64,000 nt of DNA from the IMG/VR virus record IMGVR_UViG_3300030060_004796, positions 1 to 64,000 of that record; one strand, given 5' to 3'. This DNA is from a virus. Under the pieces are notes generated by a model. The model was not told the DNA's origin and searched no databases. It worked only from the letters and a program-made list of their open reading frames with translations. Positions 50,401 to 60,000 of the stretch are shown here, piece after piece (positions within the stretch are counted from its first letter, which is position 1; every line of letters starts with the position of its first letter). The position numbers and the translations under genes were made by a program.

Positions 50401-53400
50401 GAAAATAGTATAGGTTTTAATCTTAGTTGGATGACTGTTAAATATATGATTCTATCAAACGGTATTCAAAATAAAACAGATGCTCAAGCAAAATTCTTAA
50501 ATACATTTAAAAGTGAGATAGAATTTAATTTAGATGATGTTTCTCAAATTCAAACAGCTATTTCAAATCATGGACTTACAAAAGATAACCGTCAAACTGG
50601 AAACTTATTTTATGATATGAATGAAGTTTCTGTTGAGGAAGAAGAAAATGAAGTTAATGCAGAAGGAACAGATGTAAAATCTAGAATTAAAAAGCTAGCA
50701 AAATTAAATGCAATTTTTGATGACACAGTAGGTGCTACAGTATTTAGGAATCCAGAAGGAAAACTTATATATGCTCATCAAATGCCAACTTATGATCTAG
50801 AGAAAATAGCAGAATTAAATAGTGAAGATGCTATAGATGAGTTAATGAACAGTAACAGATTCTTAAATTCTAACTATTTATTAAATGATCCTAGATTTAG
50901 AAAACTAGCTGCGGATGGTAAGCTAAGAATATCTAGAGTAGCTGGACAAAAAATAGTAGACTTAAATACTGATAGTGAAGGTAACTTTAAAGCATCTAAT
51001 GGTATTGATCTAAGTAGAAGAGCTGTAACATTTGGAGATTCTACACCTAAAGATTTTTTATCTCAAATGATAAATCTTTATATAGCTGACTATAATAATT
51101 TAAACGGTAAAGTTCCAGAAAATACGTATAAAGCTGAAGATGATTTTGGAACAATGATAGACAAACCATTTACTACTTCATTAGTTAATGTTACAGTAAT
51201 TGCAGAATCTAACACAGCTGACTTTGTACCTATACCTATTATAACCGCAGTACAACTAAAGAATGGAAAATCTACAATAACTGATGAATATGTAGATGAT
51301 GTTATGACTGAAGTTGAAAATGAATATAATAGAATTCAACGTGAGGTACAACAAACAGAAGGATATACAGAAGACAACCTTAAAGGATATAATGAATTTA
51401 CTTCTGTTGAAGATATAAATGATGAAGATGCTAAAACAGATAGAGCAGCTAAATTTGGAACTACTGCTGAACTATTAAAAAGCAAGAAGAGAACTTCAGA
51501 AACAATTAGAGAAGTTGGAGATGGTATTGAGTTTGCTTTAGGTCCTGCTGAAGTAAAGTCAGCAAAATCCGGAACAAGTATAATACTAAGAGAAGTTGGA
51601 CATAATAATAAGAAGCTGGGTCTTAATCAAGATGAGTCAGTAAGAACTCCTATTTATACTTTAAAAAGTAAAAAAGAAACTGAAGAAACTTATTCAGTAA
51701 CATATAAAGGTGTAGTTTCTGTAGAGTCATATTCTGTAGATACTATAAAAGAAATGTTAAATGAGGATTGGTCAGAAGCAAAAGATGGTACTCATACTCA
51801 TAAAGTAAAGCTTGGTGATGAATCAATATGGGTTAGAAGTGCTAGACAAAGAGATTGGATTAATGGCAAAAAAGATCTTGAAGTATTTGAGGTTATACCT
51901 TCTTCAAAAGTAGAAACGGAGATAACAGAACTAGGTGAGGAAATAATAACAACTGAAGATAACGTATTAAAAGAACTACAAAGAATTGCAAGAACTGAAG
52001 TTGATGATAAGGGTAATCCTTTATCATTTGATGAAGCACTTAAGATGACTAAAGAAAAGACAGGAATTGATCCTAGAGCATTAGTTATTCAAAGATTAAA
52101 TCAAGAGTTTGAAGAGTTTATGGAAGTTATAGGTCCGGGACAAACAGGAGCTATCAATCAAATAGATAAAAGATTAACTAGCAAACTAACAACAGCAGAG
52201 GGAAAAACAAACAAGAATACAGAAAGATCAATGGTTCTTCTTAATCTTGAAAATAACAATACAGATAATCACAACTTAAAACAAATATTTTTTAATGATT
52301 ATCTAAATAGAATATCTATTAAACAAATTCTTATGGGTGATAGAGCTTTAGGTCTTAAGGATGTTGTGGATGAGATCAAAAGAATGAAAGCCTTAAATGC
52401 TGCTGGACCAAGTGCTGAAAGTGTTATTTATGCTCCTGAAAAAGGAGTGATGCATCCTACTAAACATATTAGTCTTATAACTATGACTGATGTTGAGACT
52501 CCTTCTAAATATAATACAAAAGGCAAAGAAGGTAAAGTTACTGAGACTGATGCTCAAATGTGGGGAACTACTAAAGGGTTTAGACATACAATGTTTGGAT
52601 TTGGAATGCTTAATTCTGCACAAGCTAAAATATTAGACAAGATAGAAGCAGGAGAAGATATTAGTATAGATGAATTTTATGGTGCTGGAGTTTCTAAAAA
52701 TGGATATAAACAATTAGGTGCTATTTTAAATTCTCAAAAACTTGTTTATTTTGATGGAGAAGTATTTCTAAAGATGTCTAATATTGTATTAACTAAGGCA
52801 TTGACTTCTGATCCACAAACTAATTTCCAAACTGCTCTTCCAGGAAGAGAAGATATGCATAATCTAAGATTAAAGCTAGAAAAGATAGAACAAGAAGGTG
52901 ATCAAACTATTGCTTTTGCTGTGCCTGAGTCTGCTTCTAAAATGGTTAAAAGAAATGTTATAGATTATACAAGAGCTTTTGATGCTAATTTAGAATTAAG
53001 TCCTGAAAATATTTCTAGCCTTGATGCACGTTGGATGAGATTACAACAAGTTAATCCATCTAATAAAGAAATCATTATTGATCCAACACAAATAAAACAA
53101 ATCATCACAAGTGAGCAAGATGATAGTGTTCAAGTAATGTTTGCTGGAGAAATGATCCCAATAGGAAAAATAAGAGAAATCTACAATGATGCTGTAAGTA
53201 ATAGAGTTGAAATTAAATATCTAGATAGAAGAAACTTAATATTTGATTTCCAAATAGGACAAGATGAATTACAAGCAAGTATTAAGAAAGGACAAGTAAC
53301 TCCTGATCTATCTGCATTCTTAGAATACGCAAAAAATAGTTTAGCAGCATCAGGTGCAAGAGCACAATTTATGGAATTATTTGAAGTGGATAAAGCTGGT

Positions 53401-56400
53401 CAGCCAAAATATGATCTAAACAATCCTATTACAATCAATAAATTCCAAGAACTATTTATGTCATTCTTCACTAAAGGTGTAATGAGTGAAAAGGTAAGTG
53501 GTGAATCAGTTGCATTAGTATCTGGGCAAGGTATGAAAGTAATTAAGAAGGTTAAACAATTAGATCCTGTAACAGGTCAACCTATTGAATGGGAAGTTAT
53601 TAGAATGCAAGACTACGCTAATCTTAAAAATAGACCAGAAATAAAGTATCTTAATTATACAGATGTTGCTAATAAGACATTTGCAGATATGAGAGTAGGT
53701 GATTTATATGTAGATGAATTAAAAGCTAATGTAAAAGAGTATGATGAAAATGGAAAGGAGACAGGACTAGTATATTCTGAAATGATGTTGCCTGCACATC
53801 ATTCATCATTAAAAAATATTAAATCAGGACAAAAGATTCCTGATGTTGTATCAAAAGCATTTGCTACACGTATTCCATCACAAGATAAACACTCTGCAAT
53901 TAATCTTAGACTTGTAGACTTTATGCCTGTATTTTATGGATCTTCAGGAGTATTCCCACCAGATCTTATTGAAATATCTGGGGCTGACTTTGATATTGAT
54001 AAACTATATGTACAATTTAAAGAGTTTTATAGACAAGATGGTGAGTTTGTTGAGTATGGAAAAACAAAAGATACTGATAAACAATATGAAGAGTACCTTA
54101 GATATAAGCAAGCAGAGTCTAAGCAAAAAGGTACATCTATGCATATGGCTGTACAGAAGTGGAATAATAGAGGAAGAATTATTGATATAGATTTAGATGC
54201 TGATGTTTCTCTTCCTTCTGAAGAAATTATTGGAGGATTAAGATTGCTAGATCTGCCAGTAACAAGAGAAGAGTTTGCAGAATACCTAAAGAAAAATAAT
54301 AATAGACTTCCATATTCTGGAGCACATAGTAATAAAGCATTGGATGCTAAGTATGCTTTATTAGGAAACGAAGGAATGACAGAAGGTAGAAATGGTAGAG
54401 ATGTTGGAATTGCTTATGAGCCAGCTGTATTAGATCCTTTAGAAGATGTATGGAGCTTTATACAAAAAGAACTTCCGGAATTAGCAGAACAGGTTCAAGA
54501 AGAAGGTGTTATAGTAGATAATATGCTTGGTATGTATAGAGCATGGAAAAACAACAAAGAAGGTGCTAATTCTATTGGAGCTATTGTATTACCTAATATA
54601 GTATTAAATTTACTTAAAGAATACAAGGTTGATTTAAGATCAAAAACTTCAAACGGCAAAAGAATTTTAGGTGGTAACTTAGAACTTAATGGTATTCAGT
54701 ATAAAAGTTTTAAAGGAGATTATGCTATAAATCCTGAAACTAAAAAACCAGATGTAAATGGTTTAAGAAAACAATTTGTAATATCTGCTTTAGTTACAGC
54801 TGCAACAGATAACGCAAAAGAAAGATTGCTTGCAAAACTTGGTTTAAATAAAGATGCATTAGCTACTGTTGGTACATTACTAAGTGTTGGTGTAGATATT
54901 AATACAGCAATATTACTTATTAATCAACCAGATATAAAGCGTATGTATGCTTTAGTTGCTAATAAAGAAAAGCCTACTGATCCAGGAATGGACTCAATGG
55001 TCAAAAGAGAACTAGAAGCAATTTTAGCAGAAGATGCATTAGCAGAAAAAAATTCTAAAAAAGTTAATGTTGATAGTGAATTATTAATAAGACACATAAA
55101 AGGTGGAGAAGTTGCTACATATGAAAGATTTGCTATATTAAAACAATTCCAAGAAGCTAGAACTTTAAAAGAAAATGTAGGCCATCTTCAAGCATTAGTA
55201 ACTAAAGTAGCAGGTTTAGGTAGAGGCATGAAAGAAATGTATGATTCTTTTGAAAGCTTTGAAAAGTTAGGATCTGAACTTAACAATGTACAATTTGGAA
55301 AAGAAGAAATTCCTTTTGACTCAAGAGAACTATTTAAAGGAAAAACATTCCAAGCAACATACTATAAAATATTCCAAAATATACAACAATTAACACCTAC
55401 TGTATTCTTAACAGAAACAGATGAGTTTAGAAAAATTACAAGTGCTATTATAGCAAACATGAAAGATCAGAGTCCAGAAAGGGTTCAGAAAGTAAAACGA
55501 GATGTTCTTTCTTATATGATTGGAAAAGGATACACAACTTATCTTGGTAAAGTAGGAAAAGCAACTCTAGCAGCATCTTTACAAAACGGAATGATATATG
55601 ATGAGTTTGCTGATGGTCTTACAATAGTAGATGTAATAAATGAAATTAAAACTCTACTAAAAGGTAAATCAAATTACTTTATAGATCAATTTGTATATGC
55701 AAAGGATACAAGAAATCCAAATAATAAGTCAGGTATTAATCAAGCTGTATCTAATACATGGGGTAGAATTGGTGCTGATCAAATGACAGTTATTCAAAAT
55801 AGTCTTAGAGAATTATATGCTGATGAAAATATTAGACACAACGTATATCACTTACTACATTATGAATTAGTTAAGAATGGATTACAATATAGTGAAGGTA
55901 CATTATTAAGTGCATTCCCAGCAGCTATGTTAGATGAATTATTATTAGTATCAGAAACTATTAAGGATACATTTAATAATGAGATTGTTACTAATGAAAT
56001 GTATAACAAATTATTTGGAATGTCTTTTGATGAATTAATTTCAGAAGTAACAGAAGGTTATTTACAGAGTAGAAGTAATGTATACTATACTCCTGAAATA
56101 AAAAAGACAAAATCTGAAGCTCTTACATATAATAAAGAAGAAGGTATATTAGATGTTAGTAGATACAGCAGACGTAAACCTAGAAGTAAGAAGAAAGGAA
56201 AACACAAAAGAAAAGGTACAGGTAAAGTATTTGATGGAGTACTTAGAAGAGCTGGTTTTGAACAACAAGAAAATGAATTTGAATTCCCTCTAGTTATTAC
56301 AATGAATGTAGGAACTAAAAGGAAGCCAGACTATAGGACTTTCAAGCTTGAAGAAGTATATTCAACTAACAAGATTGAAAAAACAGAATTATCTGATCCG

Positions 56401-57030
56401 AGTTTCACACCACAAATGATAAATGTTGATACAGACTTTGGAAAAGCTACGGGATATAGAGCAGTATATAAAGAGTTTGATACATTTGGATCTATGCAGC
56501 AAAATGGAATGGGATTCATGTGGGGTGATAGATCAACATACCAATATTTACAAGATGAAATAAACAAAACAACAAGTGCTGTTGAAGATGGAAATCAACA
56601 ACAAGATGATATGATTAATAAACTTGCTAGTCAAAAACAAAAATCTCCAATAGGCCCTGGAACAAATGTAAATATTAATGCAACAAATGATTCAGTGAAA
56701 ACATCAGATAATAATAATAATCCTGTATCTTTGTCTAAGATTCAAAAACTAAGTGAAAAGGGAGAACCTGATTTTGATGCAATCATAAAGAAGGCTGCAC
56801 CAGCAACAGGTTTAAAGAAAGAAGCAATGAGTGAAAATGCTACTCAACCTGGAGAAAATAAAGTTTTAGAAGATTTTTATAATAACTTAACAAAACTTGA
56901 TAAAGCAATGCTTGCTAAAGCAGCAGATATATCTAACATAGAAGAGTTAATAGAAGATTTTAATGATCCTAATAATCAGTATAATGAAGAGGATTTTATA
57001 GAGAATCTTAAAAAATGTTATAGTAAATAG
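41449..57030 (+). CDS. Giant virion protein: cargo region, zincin protease and DFDID-type RNA polymerase
   Basis: A 5193-aa protein. Residues 1-100 are acidic and disordered; about 250-700 include hydrophobic helices (GIISSIAVEELALFGAAAL; SLINMPIIYASNKL). A zincin domain has H2444-E-A-F-H2448 and a likely third ligand in the DERIYEEYLADEF segment (2515-2527). From about 2550 a single-chain RNA polymerase related to the cellular beta/beta' double barrels follows. R4141-I-P leads to the catalytic D4180-F-D-I-D4184, equivalent to the DFDGD metal-binding loop of beta'. TAATDNAKE (4452-4460) lies downstream, probably in the bridge/trigger region. In crAss-like phages such a polymerase is packaged, enters with the DNA and transcribes early genes. 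The zincin could process giant virion proteins. The C-terminus is Gln/Asn-rich. It is an extreme fusion, with uninterrupted reading frame. Confidence 0.88.
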   Translation: MADQENFDANVNSTENALDMNSIVNTDDMQVPSFNSDIVDQVLPGTDHVIPEVKPSVDMGNPVYPDIEGPGTGIVNFEEPYPGNFNYDTELFEDVVDQAIEIQGMPNLEMNQPFFDMIDRAAIDIDKYPIMFSNNDMNAAYPGRAGTDFDPFRTSTGIPDLSTQNGIKAFLSSAVDVTKQIKGPDKTPGYRDPFHYSARDYDLDRYYRHPRFSDLGFHPMADNEAYYQANSSKWDNFTRTRSAYMDMFGPAFTSGWRSIGQMFTGETLQSDMIGAMAMDDAMRVGRSTSGGTRGFFNDLFLNSAYTMGIISSIAVEELALFGAAALQGGLNPAADAALIGRTGMNIGRVLQAIKRMFTVGERGAAGTRMLAKMRNLNNVKAFMTAAKAGGKSTGRFFAHVFGPETLYQYKKFKTAAKAGDNFTQMAKAAGYAGGLYRDFRAINLAWAESKMEAGLVEMELQKSLYEEVMALKDGEDPSVKEMEMIVSDARAAALTTSLINMPIIYASNKLVLDGALRGFKPLGRIMDESLSGPFGRILFRKGLKENPFVDMGKKWIIGENMRRMWKAGFKASWKHMGATALRYSTANFAEGIQELAQEATSHGVKSYFTSLYDSPMGIANDVHLAQMTQAHQAGTESMYGNYTHTDRISGMTAAEAISKGAASQWSGQGLHTFMSGFLMGGIVQGPQRLMFDVTPNVLRWGKDKVMKTTDYADYRAKRDKEIGNAVDTLNKVYADPKKYFDITKLNAMTQKELNSAMFKAAGADDITSFMDYKDHGVFSALYTVMATGNLNNFTEQLKDFKNLDDTALKEAFSSVSSTPEKIRARIDKMLTRAEEIKKGYNKMKDEFVNPFNPDRYKKDSRSYHEEQLRQIAFEHAKMMAMFTQTTFEQSLERANDIYNTLSSDPVLGSISESDIRALTSREGLAKEIALLEKEVELGAKTKEEKEILARKKKKLELLKNYSEIFNDSSNQASTNGQMYSELFEMDGKTYKTKSMNIGRYDKRKMGKLKPAFVAYLQFLAETNDDLVINDKIIPTLKKIIDFGYLKGRASDYAQAANVLMNPGNLYEMTDRLAAIMGEAWEQHKNKNNLTLKLKKYHDQTIRRQFLKDLADDMIQPDPDQTVAFLEEGIMPTDFYDGTPGSEGLITKSSDPLKWATIEGLKENYYEATKVDKGETTDATKEERRQAESETSEGTQAEPDFESVTGRSKYQQFLQKDKDTREIIERKYKEYKSTWNSEQGPLMSKNEWAASPQGGKNIIKSRYELDQMYQAEPAEVKDKYPTLEDWIIANKKNPLIAGTNGILTKNNVGISDVSVNLSKETGVQRDKLDGNQKVIATDKATGLSVIEVTNYDDNNNKDVQYYISDKDPQNRVWKTYENLNPKGKQVIRSGYVKKTDAVKAYNYILRNMPSDTVFEFGKDDQGMPIKWTTSDIVLDSADNEYIVRSNPKMVRRNNNLYVVPIGKAKAKKGEDERVYITEDEWRTQGWKKKEESKLDIGTTIQKLSSFEPVKIYPFDGSKVLFGKFKNHPVPEEGAELSFDDVLRSLSEEDRKNITFLVEKNPAYDQYLQDLESGSLQPYQGDPRFDPNPAIRKGQNKYEVTIMLGNRPIGKMMGVGIATLVDPKTGQKIDGHKITTEQTERIFRLNGRDAADVAAMVRRNYAKANLITREIENRIGTKSSTVIKISSLQDIELNVLPGYTGWYVDNDNNPINPRSPGAKKNAKRASTPWADIPQSYNNYDGELIIYDTKRSRDSGRRSSTKVWSIDPSSARGKTISNEITNYIQKKGLLSVGQLGSGRYLQFVKLPNGTIHHFELKLDPLSEESLNDIAVDIKNKQQELIGKAYNEKGKLNKKQAVLTRDKINQELAESFYILSNIVGDDIEIYFKETGEMMFKVEREDSKVTIALEEKFFELITDGKSLIETINNEFKRVEADKAKRDKKFKKTNFNLTMESFSPSIPANLTDPTQLVDSGVSARVIATVSWGQLADINYTNEVKIKEEINGPSTTGGTMTQTTPYGTEQGPEVQLPNTTKENAYEIPKSKFTIPEVTSNEDRLALIEETLTEDHKRTVALMREKNIAPEKIESFIFSKAKETGQGNNLLVDFEMEDILNNPKEYSEALVVNAMRRRIDGSSPISSGSAESRTAENLAEIKQDIQQGEQFNKTFSNENAAGRYRAGEGYVAFQGKYRTGQIGLRRLAYESLIDLGILEGIDNLTETEITDELWAELMEQEFKNLPEGILMPIRRKIANSTPLTPRERLIIDALESQGKNILDGITSEEAATQKNEDNLQAESGNQNILDQISKKRNEIAQAKDKVERELTAQIQKANPEMSKPEVEIQVNEMMEQDDEIKKLNTELAKLQSKLGYKILPEFDGNDVENIDNFIDWVKNNLPEAIMVGDIDDLGRRLKANGVTIGAFVMELSKVSGGIKDLVGKVYVGKQSPFRYHEAFHGVFRMLLTDAEIKKYLGVAKNDVRKKMQSSKGYEILPGVFVKNMNQARITLRGLAKSYALMDNATLDERIYEEYLADEFEKFKTNPRSSKVGSEVKSWFTRLLEWIKNIFLGYNSSELNDLFTSIDSGKYREAGIQENVFTREAMQEIAEGGVVTSTALKAIRKGDPIESVRPTVRNGVVIPDGRTIYINNYFTAKETNGIVAEIGAMYLNRLDTLADDPNFTGEYNPSAILDQTIDEYIERYNFARATETSDGTKNYYYAGKINRQTREKLNERYKSLKQYKSDVKDSVTEYLELFDEDVTSELEVLEKIDMDSGGQVKTTEQYEKDANEIGGWKSLSKGVRKFLATTTKEVKDEFTGEIVSVPVDYITAYNALMKSLSGMTNIHSMLVKLKLFSESSEDARAVIDAIFTKANLSNITLEDFINGNYKLDQVTNEVFFQGIIKAFSQFRTDYYYLETDVEKGLVNIFKANHRDDAHTQTDKWQGNYTSKLENLNTNPNALSAAQDPWGSIVFNSNKESIKEEELNTTSKRIQRQIENSIGFNLSWMTVKYMILSNGIQNKTDAQAKFLNTFKSEIEFNLDDVSQIQTAISNHGLTKDNRQTGNLFYDMNEVSVEEEENEVNAEGTDVKSRIKKLAKLNAIFDDTVGATVFRNPEGKLIYAHQMPTYDLEKIAELNSEDAIDELMNSNRFLNSNYLLNDPRFRKLAADGKLRISRVAGQKIVDLNTDSEGNFKASNGIDLSRRAVTFGDSTPKDFLSQMINLYIADYNNLNGKVPENTYKAEDDFGTMIDKPFTTSLVNVTVIAESNTADFVPIPIITAVQLKNGKSTITDEYVDDVMTEVENEYNRIQREVQQTEGYTEDNLKGYNEFTSVEDINDEDAKTDRAAKFGTTAELLKSKKRTSETIREVGDGIEFALGPAEVKSAKSGTSIILREVGHNNKKLGLNQDESVRTPIYTLKSKKETEETYSVTYKGVVSVESYSVDTIKEMLNEDWSEAKDGTHTHKVKLGDESIWVRSARQRDWINGKKDLEVFEVIPSSKVETEITELGEEIITTEDNVLKELQRIARTEVDDKGNPLSFDEALKMTKEKTGIDPRALVIQRLNQEFEEFMEVIGPGQTGAINQIDKRLTSKLTTAEGKTNKNTERSMVLLNLENNNTDNHNLKQIFFNDYLNRISIKQILMGDRALGLKDVVDEIKRMKALNAAGPSAESVIYAPEKGVMHPTKHISLITMTDVETPSKYNTKGKEGKVTETDAQMWGTTKGFRHTMFGFGMLNSAQAKILDKIEAGEDISIDEFYGAGVSKNGYKQLGAILNSQKLVYFDGEVFLKMSNIVLTKALTSDPQTNFQTALPGREDMHNLRLKLEKIEQEGDQTIAFAVPESASKMVKRNVIDYTRAFDANLELSPENISSLDARWMRLQQVNPSNKEIIIDPTQIKQIITSEQDDSVQVMFAGEMIPIGKIREIYNDAVSNRVEIKYLDRRNLIFDFQIGQDELQASIKKGQVTPDLSAFLEYAKNSLAASGARAQFMELFEVDKAGQPKYDLNNPITINKFQELFMSFFTKGVMSEKVSGESVALVSGQGMKVIKKVKQLDPVTGQPIEWEVIRMQDYANLKNRPEIKYLNYTDVANKTFADMRVGDLYVDELKANVKEYDENGKETGLVYSEMMLPAHHSSLKNIKSGQKIPDVVSKAFATRIPSQDKHSAINLRLVDFMPVFYGSSGVFPPDLIEISGADFDIDKLYVQFKEFYRQDGEFVEYGKTKDTDKQYEEYLRYKQAESKQKGTSMHMAVQKWNNRGRIIDIDLDADVSLPSEEIIGGLRLLDLPVTREEFAEYLKKNNNRLPYSGAHSNKALDAKYALLGNEGMTEGRNGRDVGIAYEPAVLDPLEDVWSFIQKELPELAEQVQEEGVIVDNMLGMYRAWKNNKEGANSIGAIVLPNIVLNLLKEYKVDLRSKTSNGKRILGGNLELNGIQYKSFKGDYAINPETKKPDVNGLRKQFVISALVTAATDNAKERLLAKLGLNKDALATVGTLLSVGVDINTAILLINQPDIKRMYALVANKEKPTDPGMDSMVKRELEAILAEDALAEKNSKKVNVDSELLIRHIKGGEVATYERFAILKQFQEARTLKENVGHLQALVTKVAGLGRGMKEMYDSFESFEKLGSELNNVQFGKEEIPFDSRELFKGKTFQATYYKIFQNIQQLTPTVFLTETDEFRKITSAIIANMKDQSPERVQKVKRDVLSYMIGKGYTTYLGKVGKATLAASLQNGMIYDEFADGLTIVDVINEIKTLLKGKSNYFIDQFVYAKDTRNPNNKSGINQAVSNTWGRIGADQMTVIQNSLRELYADENIRHNVYHLLHYELVKNGLQYSEGTLLSAFPAAMLDELLLVSETIKDTFNNEIVTNEMYNKLFGMSFDELISEVTEGYLQSRSNVYYTPEIKKTKSEALTYNKEEGILDVSRYSRRKPRSKKKGKHKRKGTGKVFDGVLRRAGFEQQENEFEFPLVITMNVGTKRKPDYRTFKLEEVYSTNKIEKTELSDPSFTPQMINVDTDFGKATGYRAVYKEFDTFGSMQQNGMGFMWGDRSTYQYLQDEINKTTSAVEDGNQQQDDMINKLASQKQKSPIGPGTNVNINATNDSVKTSDNNNNPVSLSKIQKLSEKGEPDFDAIIKKAAPATGLKKEAMSENATQPGENKVLEDFYNNLTKLDKAMLAKAADISNIEELIEDFNDPNNQYNEEDFIENLKKCYSK

Positions 57031-57036
57031 GAAAAT

Positions 57037-60000
57037 ATGGCAACAAAATGTTATAATAGAAATAGTGCAGAGTATCAAAGTCTACAAGGAAAACTTGGTA
57101 AAAATATTTTTGTAGATAGTGTTATTGACAAGTGGCAAAAAAGTAATAACTCTGATATGATACCTACTGTGGAACAGGTTGATAAATTTTTAAATCAACA
57201 AAAAACTATGCTTAATCTTAAGAAGAGAGAGTATAGTGAAGCTGTTCTTGCAAACTTATCAAACAAAGGACTTATAAGTAAGTGGAATGGTGAGTACTAT
57301 ATAAATGTAACTGAGCCAGGTCAAATAGAAAGAATAGATAGAAAGGTTGCTGAATTAAATAGAATAAAAGCACTTAGATTATTAAAACTATGGGGTGTTA
57401 ATCCAGAAGCAATAACTATGGAGAGAACAGATAAAACCTATAGAGTTGATATAAATCCAAACATATTTACAAAGGGAGATCTGATAGCTCAAGATAATAT
57501 TAAAAATCATACACATGTTTTAGATATTCTTGAACACATGAGTGATTTATTTCCTCAACTAAATATTCAAGTAGCAACAGTAAAAGAAGCAAGAGAATAT
57601 TACGACAACTTAAGTGAAGAACAAAAAAGAAAAGTATCATTTGATCAGATTACAAGTTACTATGTAAAGGGTACAGTAATGATTATTAAAGGTAGAGTAA
57701 CACCAGAAACTGCTATTGAAGAAGTGTTACACCCTTTTGTTGATGCTGTATATCTAGAAAAGAGAAGTTTATTTGATGGACTCCTAAAGGAAGCAAGAGA
57801 AATGTTTCCTCAATTAAGAATGGAGGTAGATGCAGAGTATAATCAAAGAAGAGGTTTTTCTCAACGTGATAGAGATCTTGAATTAGTTACTCAAGCATTA
57901 TCTAGACATTTCAAAAGAGAATATGAAAATGAACCAACATCAAGTTGGAGAAGTAAAATAGCTCAACTATTAAAATTCTTATTAGATGTTATACAGGATC
58001 TAAGTGCTTTTGTATCTGGGAAAAGATTAGGTATATCAGCATCTATGCTTAACTCTAATAATACATTAACTAGTATTGCCAAACTTCTTAATACTCAAGA
58101 TCTACAATTTAAGTTTACAACAGATTCAGTTTTAGATACAAAAGTTAGATACTCTTTAACTCCAAAGTTAGAAGCAGCATTAAATAAATATAAAGATTTT
58201 GCAACAGAGCCAATTCAAAAACAGATAATAGATAACCTATTTCATAAAGCTCTTAGTAATAAAGAAATATTTCCTGATTTTACTGCAGGAAGTCCATTGA
58301 CTGGAACTGAAACTCCTTTAGTAGTACTTGATAAAGATACTCATGTCTATAAAAATGTAGAAACTCTTGAGGTATATGATTCAACAACAACAAAAATAAA
58401 AGGTAAGTTAGATGATGATGCTGGTTTATATAAAATCAATAGAGATATAGGTAATGACTTTGATATGATAATGGAGTTTTTAGCACTGCAAGAAGCTAAT
58501 GAAGCTGAGGCACTTGAAATTCTATTACCTAAAATGAAAGTTCTTGATAGAGATGCAACAATAAGGGCTATTTCTAAAATGGAAGATAAGCTTGCAGAAT
58601 ATAGAGAAGCAGGTGCTGTTATAATTCCACAGGTAGTAGTAGCAGATGCAGCGTCTAAAACTGCTGGTACTATAGATCTAATGGCTATTCATAAAGATGG
58701 TACAATACAAATAATAGATTTAAAGGTTAGTAAGAATTCTATTAATACAGATATGTATGATAGACTATTTCCTGTAAATGAAGGCAGTATTTGGTATGAT
58801 CCTTCACTAAAGAAAAATGAGCAATTTGGATTAACTACAAGAATGCAGCAAGGTTTGCAGGTTAATACTTATAGAAGAATGCTTATTAATATGGGATATA
58901 CAGTAGATCCTATTAGTAAAACTTTACATTTTAATGTTGATGTAACAGGTAAAGGAAAGAAACAAGAGTTTAAGGGTACCTTTAAATTTGATGGTGAGGT
59001 TAATCATCCATCAAGTCAAGCATTAACACAGGTTGATGAACTTGTTCCTTTAAATCCAGATATAAAACATAAGGAAACTATGGAAGAGGATCCTTATATT
59101 ACTGAAGATGAGGCACTTCCACAAGATGATGTAATAGAAGAAAGGATTTATGCAGCTCAAGTAGAAACTGTTAAGCAGTACAAAGACAAGCTTGTAACAA
59201 GAAGAGAGGTAATTGAACAACTATTAGATAGAGAAAAACAAACAATCTTCACTAAAAATTTACTAAACAATATAGATAGGGCTATCACTGACATTAATGT
59301 TGCTATAACAGAAGGAAGAGCTGATATTGTTTATGAAGAATTATTACAACAAAATATAGAAGAGCTAAAACAATTTATAGAATATGTAGAAACTGGTGAT
59401 AAAACTAGTTCTGAATATATTGATATGGTTTTAAAAATGGAAGATATAGCAACTACATATGCAGGATTAGATGTAGTAAGTCTTCCAGAAGGTATATCTT
59501 TAGGTAATAAAAAAGAGGCACTTAGAAATACTCTAAAAGAACTTGTTGATAAAATTAGAGGTGATGGAGCTTATACTAATAAAGGACTTGTTGATGAAGG
59601 AATTTACCAACACGTAAGAGAAATATATAAAGCAAATACAAATAGAACAGATCTTACAGATGCAGAAATAGATAAGATAATGTCTGAGATGGAAGATATG
59701 AGTTCTATAAATTATGGTACAAGTGATTTAGCTACAAGTAGAGATCCTTTATCACAGATAATGGATAAGCTATATAAAAGACAAGTTCAAAAAACAATTG
59801 ATAAAGTTGAGGAAAGAAATAGAGAACTAAGAAGGTTAGGTACAAAGCTGGAAAAGTTATCATCAGGTAAAGTTGATTTTAGTTATATGTTAAACTTTGA
59901 TAAGGAGGGTAATTTTAAAGGAACTTATGTAGAACAAATAGGACCACAATATGATGCCTTATTCAATGAAGTTAGAGCAGAGTTAACTGATGACAGAGGA

